From NCBI GenBank assembly GCA_022419385.1, contig JAJUBI010000004.1, positions 186,001 to 250,000 on the forward strand: 64,000 nucleotides of DNA, in the 5' to 3' direction. This document shows, piece after piece, positions 58,500 through 64,000 of this stretch; position 1 is the stretch's first letter; each line of letters begins with the position of its first letter. Under the pieces are notes generated by a model. The model saw only the letters and a program-made list of their open reading frames with translations, had not been told where the DNA came from and did no database searches. This stretch comes from Paraconiothyrium sp. Pb-2020. Taxonomy: Eukaryota; Ascomycota; Dothideomycetes; Pleosporales; Didymosphaeriaceae. A program made the position numbers and the translations under genes.

Positions 58500-60200
58500 A
58501 AAAAATATAAGAAAGTCTCGTAAACGTAGGTAGGTAGCCTTAGTAATAAGACTTTCTTGCTAGTAATAAAAGGACCTAGGCACCTTTATATACTAGGCTT
58601 AAATAGGAAGGTAATATATAATATATAAATATATCTTTATCTAAAAGATATAAATAGAAGTATAACTTATAACTAACTATAAGTTAAAAGGTTAATATTG
58701 TTTGCTAGGTACAGAACTGAAAAGTAGAGAAATAATACCTATATATATAGATAGATCGGCTCCCCACTATTCTCCTACTATTAGATCCCCCTAATTCCGA
58801 TCTATAGATCTCCTTAAACTATTACCTAGTAATTTCCTATCTAATAGTTATCCGAAGTCCTATCTCTAGAATTTCTTCTATCTCGGCTCTCCTCTATGGG
58901 TCTCCTCACGGGTCTCCTCAGAAAACACAAAAAGATAATATAAAAACTAGATTTATATACTAACCTAATTCGGATATTCGGGACTAGTCCGGATTAGGTA
59001 ATAGTATATATATAAATTATTAGACTAGCTTATAAGCTAGTCTATTATAGGAAATATTAATTATTTTAGTTTTTATCTTTATAAGAAATCTTGTAAGTTC
59101 TTATAAGAACTTATAAGGATATTAAGAAGCTTATTATTAAGCTAAATATATATATATTAACCTAGATATAAAATATAGAATTACTATATCTTAGGTTGTT
59201 ATAAATATTTATAATATTAGCTTAGTAATAGAAGCTAGTACTAAATAGATAATTAAAACTTATATAAATTATATAATCTTATTAAAGATTTTACAAAAAA
59301 GAATATAGGATACTAGCCTATAAGAGAAAGGCTAGCAGTAACTTAAGAAGGCTAAATAATTTTATAGCTTAAGAAGTAAAACGCCCAGGTCCTAGAATTC
59401 TATAATACTAAAGATTTAGAAAGTAAATCTAACAGCAATAAAAAAGATAGTAACTTAGATAGATTAATAAATACCTTATTCTAGTTAACCTTAAGAGAAG
59501 ACAAACTTCTCTCCTTATTACTAGTATAGAAGGCACCTATATTCCCTAGTAAGAATATCTATATAGAAGAAATTAAATACTTCTAGCCTATAGGACTAAT
59601 GTATAAAGCGGCTAGACTAGTTAAGACTAAAGATATATAATAAATAATTAAAGGCCTACACTTCTACTATAAGAATTTATATAGGGAAACTATCTACAAG
59701 GTTTATAAAAACTAAAAAATCTAGTTTCTATAAAATATAAAGTTTATAAGCTTTAATAAATAGGTAGAATAAAATATAGTTCTAGTAAAAGAGATGCTAA
59801 ATAAATAAGAGTAGGCTTAGATTACTAATAAAATTAAGTAGGTAGATAAAGCTTATATACCTTAAGTTATAATAAAATACTAGATTCTAGTTAAGAAAGA
59901 ACGCTCAGATAAATTAGTAGAACTAATAGAAGGGGATAACCCCTAAACACTAACTAAATACCTAGCGTATTATAAGTTATTATAAATATTATATATTATA
60001 GATAACTACCTAATATATCTAACTTTAAAAAGAAAATATTATGCCTTTCTAATTTAGATAATAGACAACCCCTATAATAACCTTATTTTAAGAAACAAAG
60101 TATATAGGTAGTACTTAGAAAAAAAGTATAGAGAATACCTAGTACTAGCCTCTAAACTTCTCTTACTAATTAAATATATAAAAGGGCAACCTTAGTATAA
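58500..60200. mobile_element. Probable nested insertion within copy A
   Basis: The zinc knuckle and protease of such elements are normally a few hundred bases apart, but here they are about 2 kb apart. The interval contains a GC-richer island (58750-58920), a 10-bp inverted repeat (58509-58518 with 58549-58558) and a 12-bp palindromic pair (58963-58974 with 58988-58999). Exact borders and family are unknown. Confidence 0.4.
58963..58999. repeat. Inverted repeat / hairpin with 12-bp arms
   Basis: ACCTAATTCGGA is followed after 13 bases by TCCGGATTAGGT, its reverse complement with one mismatch. It retains CG dinucleotides in an otherwise AT-rich block. Confidence 0.7.
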
Positions 60201-61277
60201 GTGCCCTAAGAATAAGTGCCCTTAGTATATAGCTAAGAAGATATAGATAAAGTATTAGCTAAAAGGTAAAAAAGCCTTAAGAGGTATATAGAGGCTACAT
60301 ATTATAATTTAAAGAGAATACTAAGAAAAACTAATTAGAGTAATAATTAATAGTAGAGCTATATAGAATTTTATCTCTAAGAACTTTACAGAAAATAAAG
60401 GACTCTACTATACTAATAAAATAGAGAAGAGAACCTTATTTAATATTAAAGGACTACCCTTTTAGGAACAAATCTATATAGAAACTATACTAGAAACCTT
60501 TCTATCTAAAGAACTAGTTATTAACAACTTTATTATAAACTTAGCTAAAATAGATAATTAGTAAGATATAATCTTAGGGATGCTATAGCTAAAGTAGGTT
60601 AACCTAATTATTTACTAGGGAATAAGACAGGTCTAATACCTATACTAGCTAGTAGTAAGTAAGAAACTTACCCTAGAAATACTAGACTAATACTAGAGGT
60701 TTATAGATATTTTTAATAAACTAGAAGGATACCTCCTAGAATATGCTAAATAGAACTGTAAGATTAGATTAGAGGAAGGAAAATAAACTATATAGGGACT
60801 AGTATATAAAATAACTAAATAAGAACTTAAGGTTACTAAATAATATATTAAGAATAACCTTAAGTAAAGGTATATTAGGCCTTCTTAGTTTTTTACTACT
60901 TATAAAGTTACCTTTGCAGAAAAAAAGGATAACCTAGAACTACAGTTCTATATTAACTTTAGAAAAATAAATACTATTATAATTAAGAATAGATATCTAT
61001 TACCCTTAATATTAGATTTATAGAACTAACTCTAAGATGTAAAAATCTTTACCTGCTTAGATATAAAAAATATATACTACTAGATTAGAATAAAGAAAGG
61101 CGAGGAGTAGAAAACTGCCTTTAGAATAAAGTTAGGGCTATTTAAGTATAATATTATACCCTTTAGACTTACTAACACCCTAGCTATTTTTTAGAGACAA
61201 ATTAACACTATACTCTAAAAATATATTAGTAAGTATACTATAGTATATCTAGATAATATCTTAATATACTTAAACAA

Positions 61278-61441
61278 TAAATAAGACTACTAAAAGTATA
61301 TAAAAAAAGTACTAAACTATATAAGCAAAGCTAAGCTATATCTAAAGCTTAGAAAATATTAAATAAGACTACTAAAAGTATATCAAAAAAGTACTAAACT
61401 ATATAAGCAAAGCTAAGCTATATCTAAAGCTTAGAAAATAT
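61278..61441 (+). repeat. 82-bp direct tandem duplication inside RIP-mutated pol
   Basis: Two adjacent 82-bp copies (61278-61359 and 61360-61441) differ at one base (61302 A versus 61384 C). It lies just after the YLDN motif. The near-identity in a heavily mutated element indicates duplication after RIP, or an assembly artefact. Confidence 0.9.
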
Positions 61442-62609
61442 AAATTCTATATTACCTAAACTATCTTTTTAGAATTTATAGTAGAACCTAGGAAGCTTAA
61501 GATTAAGTAAATAAAACTATAGAAAATTTTAAACTAAGGAAAACTAGAAAATATTAAGGATATCTAATTCTTCCTAGAATTTTACAATTATTATAGGAAG
61601 TTTATTCTAGTCTAGATAAAGATAATAGAGCCTCTTATAAGGCTAACTAAGAAAGAAGTATCCTTTAAATAGATAGATAAATGCTAATAAGTAATAGATT
61701 AACTTAAGAAAGAATTTACTAAGAAACCTATTTTATAAATCTTTAATCCCTATTATTCTACTATACTAGAAATAGATATATTAAATTTTACTATAGGAGT
61801 ATGCCTACTCTAGTAAGATCTAGAAATAGATAAAAAACACCTATATAGCTATTACTTCTAAAAAATATAAAAAGTAGAACTTAACTATAATATCTATAAT
61901 AAGAAAATATTAGCAATAGTTAAAGTATTTAAGAAATAGAGAACTTACCTCTAAGGTATAAAATACTAAATGCTAGTTTTTTTAGACTATAAAAACTTAA
62001 TAGGATTTATAATAAATAAAGCCCTTATACCTAGGTAAGTAAAATAGGTATAGACCCTATTAACTTATAATTTTAAGATTATATACACCTAAGGGACAGA
62101 AAACCTTTAAGTAGACACCTTAAGTAGGAGACCTAACTTATAAGAAAAAGCTAAGGTATTAGAGGCCCTACTCTAATTTAATAAAGATAGTACTATTATC
62201 TATAATATACTAAAATTAGTAGTAATATAGAAACCTAGACTAGTACATAGCACAACTAGATTAAGAAAGAGATAGTAATTAGTAATAAGAATATAAATTA
62301 CCTACCTATAGAAACAAAGTATAAGATTAATATTTATAAAGTCTTTAATAGAATCTTTATTTCTACTAAAATTTAATATAAGTTTATAAGATAATTCTAT
62401 AAAGCACCAGCACACAGCTACTAAGGAATTAAATAAATATTAGAATAAATAATAAGGGATTACTACTTCCCTTAAGCCTAATAAATAGTTATAGAAGTCT
62501 TATATAATTATACTAACTATTACTAAAATAAAGAATTACTTCTCTTTCTCTACTTAAGTAATCTTAAGATAAAAGTAAGTAACCTTAGCTTTTATAAAAA
62601 AAAAAGTAA

Positions 62610-62699
62610 TGTAATGGGGCCTCCTTATTACTATAGTAAGCCGCGGCCTAGTTAGGGTTCTAGTAAGAGATAAGTAGCGTGTAGGGTTATATAAATTAC
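62610..62699 (-). repeat. Inverted fragment of the same LTR
   Basis: The reverse complement of this 90-bp piece matches 63591-63681 (3' end of LTR B) with few differences, beginning TGTAATGGGG at the position corresponding to the LTR terminus. Similarity stops at about 62700, so only the LTR end is present. Confidence 0.75.
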
Positions 62700-63198
62700 A
62701 CTAGTAAATGGGTTATAGTTGGGGTGTGGTTGGGTTGGCTTATGTAAGACCCGACCCCAACCTTAACTTAGACCTATACTAAAAAATATAGCATAGGTTT
62801 AGGTTATAGGTAGAGTTGTATAGACACTAGGTTATAGTTAGGTTACTAGTGCGTGTATTAAAAGTAGTAAATATACATTTACTACAAATAATTATAATAA
62901 TTATAACTTAATACATTATATTATTATAGGTAATTATTATAGTATATAGGTAGACAGCCTTGTATTAGGGTATATATATATTCTAGTATCTAATAAAGTT
63001 AAGCTAGTATCTTAAGAGTCTTACCCTAACACTGTAAATACCTAAGACCCTATATAGGGTGTACTATATAAAGCTTCTAAATTATATAAAGTTACTTTAC
63101 CTCTTTAATTAAGGAAGCTCCTAAAATCTGTAAAATTACTCTACTTTTTTAGATAGTAGAGTGTAAGCTAAGAGTCCTTCTTTTAAATAGTTACTTAC
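62700..63198. other. Spacer between copy A and copy B
   Basis: AT-rich with a GC-richer patch at about 62701-62830 containing short GT-rich repeats (GGGTTATAGTTGGGGTGTGG). No family recognised. Confidence 0.5.
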
Positions 63199-63681
63199 TG
63201 TTACGGCTGCTACGCCGCAACGGAATTATAGGAACCAACGTAATGGCAGCAGCGACTAGTTAGATTACATAGATAAGTATTATAATTACAGGTCAGATGC
63301 TGAGCATAATATGGACATATAATTAGGGTTATGTAATTAGATCTGTGGATCTGTAAGTGCTAAGGATACAGAGCCATAGAGCTAGAATTTATAGATCTAT
63401 ATAAATCTGCAGATAGAGCCTACAGAGCCTAGGTTTGATAGTAGTATATAGAATAACGGGTTACTACTAGTAATCCTTTATTGTTAATCTATAATACAGC
63501 TTACTATATCTAGTTTTCTTACAGAAGATTACCCTTAAGTCTTTAGCAATACATTCTTATTGTAGTAATTAATTAACGCTTAAACCCCTATGTAACTTAT
63601 ACAACCCTACACACTACTTATCTCTTACTAGAACCCTAACTAGGCTGCAGCTTACTATAGTGTTAAGAAGGCCCTATTACA
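63199..63681 (+). repeat. LTR of Ty3/Gypsy copy B
   Basis: 483 bp with the expected TG start (TGTTACGGCTGC) and CA end (CCCTATTACA). Less RIP-mutated than LTR A: most differences are C or G in B against T or A in A. Confidence 0.8.
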
Positions 63682-64000
63682 CTTTAATAATCATGTTTTA
63701 AGAGTCTCTATAGGTATGTACCTAAGTTACCCTTACTAAATAATGGCTTCTACAGTGAACCAACTAACATTATTAGACCTAACGGATCTAGTCCAGATAA
63801 AGAAACAACTTAACCACCTAAATAAAGAAAACTAAAGGTAAAAGGATGCCTATAATAAGTTAGTAGAATAAGTAAGAGCTATGTTAGAAGGGAAGAGAGA
63901 AGAGGCTAATAAAATAATAAAGAAATAAATTTAGCAAATAGAGCTTAGAATAAGGAGTAGACCCTTAAAACTGCTAATCTAGAAAAATTTAATAGAATAA
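63682..64000 (+). mobile_element. Start of Ty3/Gypsy copy B (leader and gag N-terminus), cut by window end
   Basis: After a short leader the gag frame opens with an intact ATG at 63752 (MASTVNQLTLLDLTDLVQIK), homologous to 57392 in copy A. Two in-frame TAA codons follow at KEN-stop-R-stop, and one at VE-stop-V, so this copy is also RIP-inactivated but less so. It continues past the window. Confidence 0.8.

Larger units (their letters stand above)
57327..62600 (+). mobile_element. Ty3/Gypsy LTR retrotransposon copy A, RIP-degraded, truncated in integrase
   Basis: Order gag-protease-RT-RNase H-integrase, which identifies Ty3/Gypsy. Gag begins near 57392 with its ATG changed to ATA, and LEKFN...LRGFLASIFLYLDLN-like text. 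The zinc knuckle at 58297-58338 has two Cys/His codons changed to Tyr. The protease DSGA motif reads NSRA (60349-60360). The RT keeps RPS, NRYLLPLI, TCLDIKN, TAFR and YLDNILIY (61243-61269), where the catalytic YLDD has become YLDN. RNase H is near 61740-62050, and the integrase zinc region near 62400-62540, after which similarity ends. Most in-frame stops are TAA or TAG, in many cases at positions where Gln is expected. The element is dead. About 1.8 kb of unrelated text lies between zinc knuckle and protease, suggesting a nested insertion. Confidence 0.88.

Noticed and set aside
55900..64000. Centromere or telomere identity for the AT-rich block
   Set aside because: No telomeric TTAGGG array is seen, and RIP-mutated repeats are not specific to centromeres; chromatin or synteny data would be needed.

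Overview
The window is a piece of a filamentous ascomycete chromosome (Pezizomycotina). A Dothideomycete is my best guess, from the intron style and the look of several lineage-restricted proteins. Genes sit on both strands, mostly with short 47-66 bp GT-AG introns that carry CTRAY-type branch points. A velvet factor, a spherulin-4 protein and a Bem46 hydrolase are typical of this group, and the last 8 kb is a retrotransposon block damaged by repeat-induced point mutation (RIP). Identifications come from reading conserved motifs; no database search was run. Exon boundaries were worked out by hand and checked by reading frame and total length.

Layout. 1-2479: 3' part of a SERCA-type Ca2+-ATPase. 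2979-5906 (-): Dnt1/Net1-like nucleolar protein with an 18-bp tandem repeat. 6565-8709: a decayed gene, then 2.4 kb without genes. 11134-17101: MSH3 and CDC6, divergent from a 285-bp promoter with three ACGCGT boxes. 17701-18348: arginine/serine-rich protein. 18964-22817: synaptojanin-type phosphoinositide phosphatase with one apparent 1-base deletion. 23772-27854: ATG5, an unknown protein, a small glycine-rich protein and a CobW-type metallochaperone, as divergent pairs. 28495-36757: spherulin-4, prolyl 4-hydroxylase, Pho80-type cyclin, proteasome beta-1 (PRE3) and Bem46 hydrolase. 36758-39586: gene-poor, ending in a probable 5' UTR. 39587-41659: RRM-YTH m6A reader. 43793-45053 (-): VelB. 45891-48330 (-): Hel2/ZNF598 ubiquitin ligase. 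48843-49600 (-): MND1. 50070-50687 (-): unknown. 50936-52297: CSA/ERCC8-like WD40 protein. 52648-55809: two conserved genes broken by many single-base frameshifts. About 55900-64000: AT-rich block with two same-orientation copies of a Ty3/Gypsy element, the first heavily RIP-mutated.

There is no gene cluster with one shared task. Several neighbours do belong to related processes: mismatch repair and replication licensing (MSH3, CDC6), meiotic recombination (MND1), transcription-coupled repair (CSA-like), autophagy (ATG5), proteasome and ribosome quality control (PRE3, HEL2), and development (VelB). I found no CRISPR array, rRNA, convincing tRNA or secondary-metabolite cluster. The most unusual points are the triple ACGCGT promoter, a 15-nt microexon carrying the catalytic threonine of PRE3, likely GC-AG introns next to start codons, the frameshift cluster beside the AT-rich block, and a near-identical 82-bp duplication inside the RIP-mutated retroelement.
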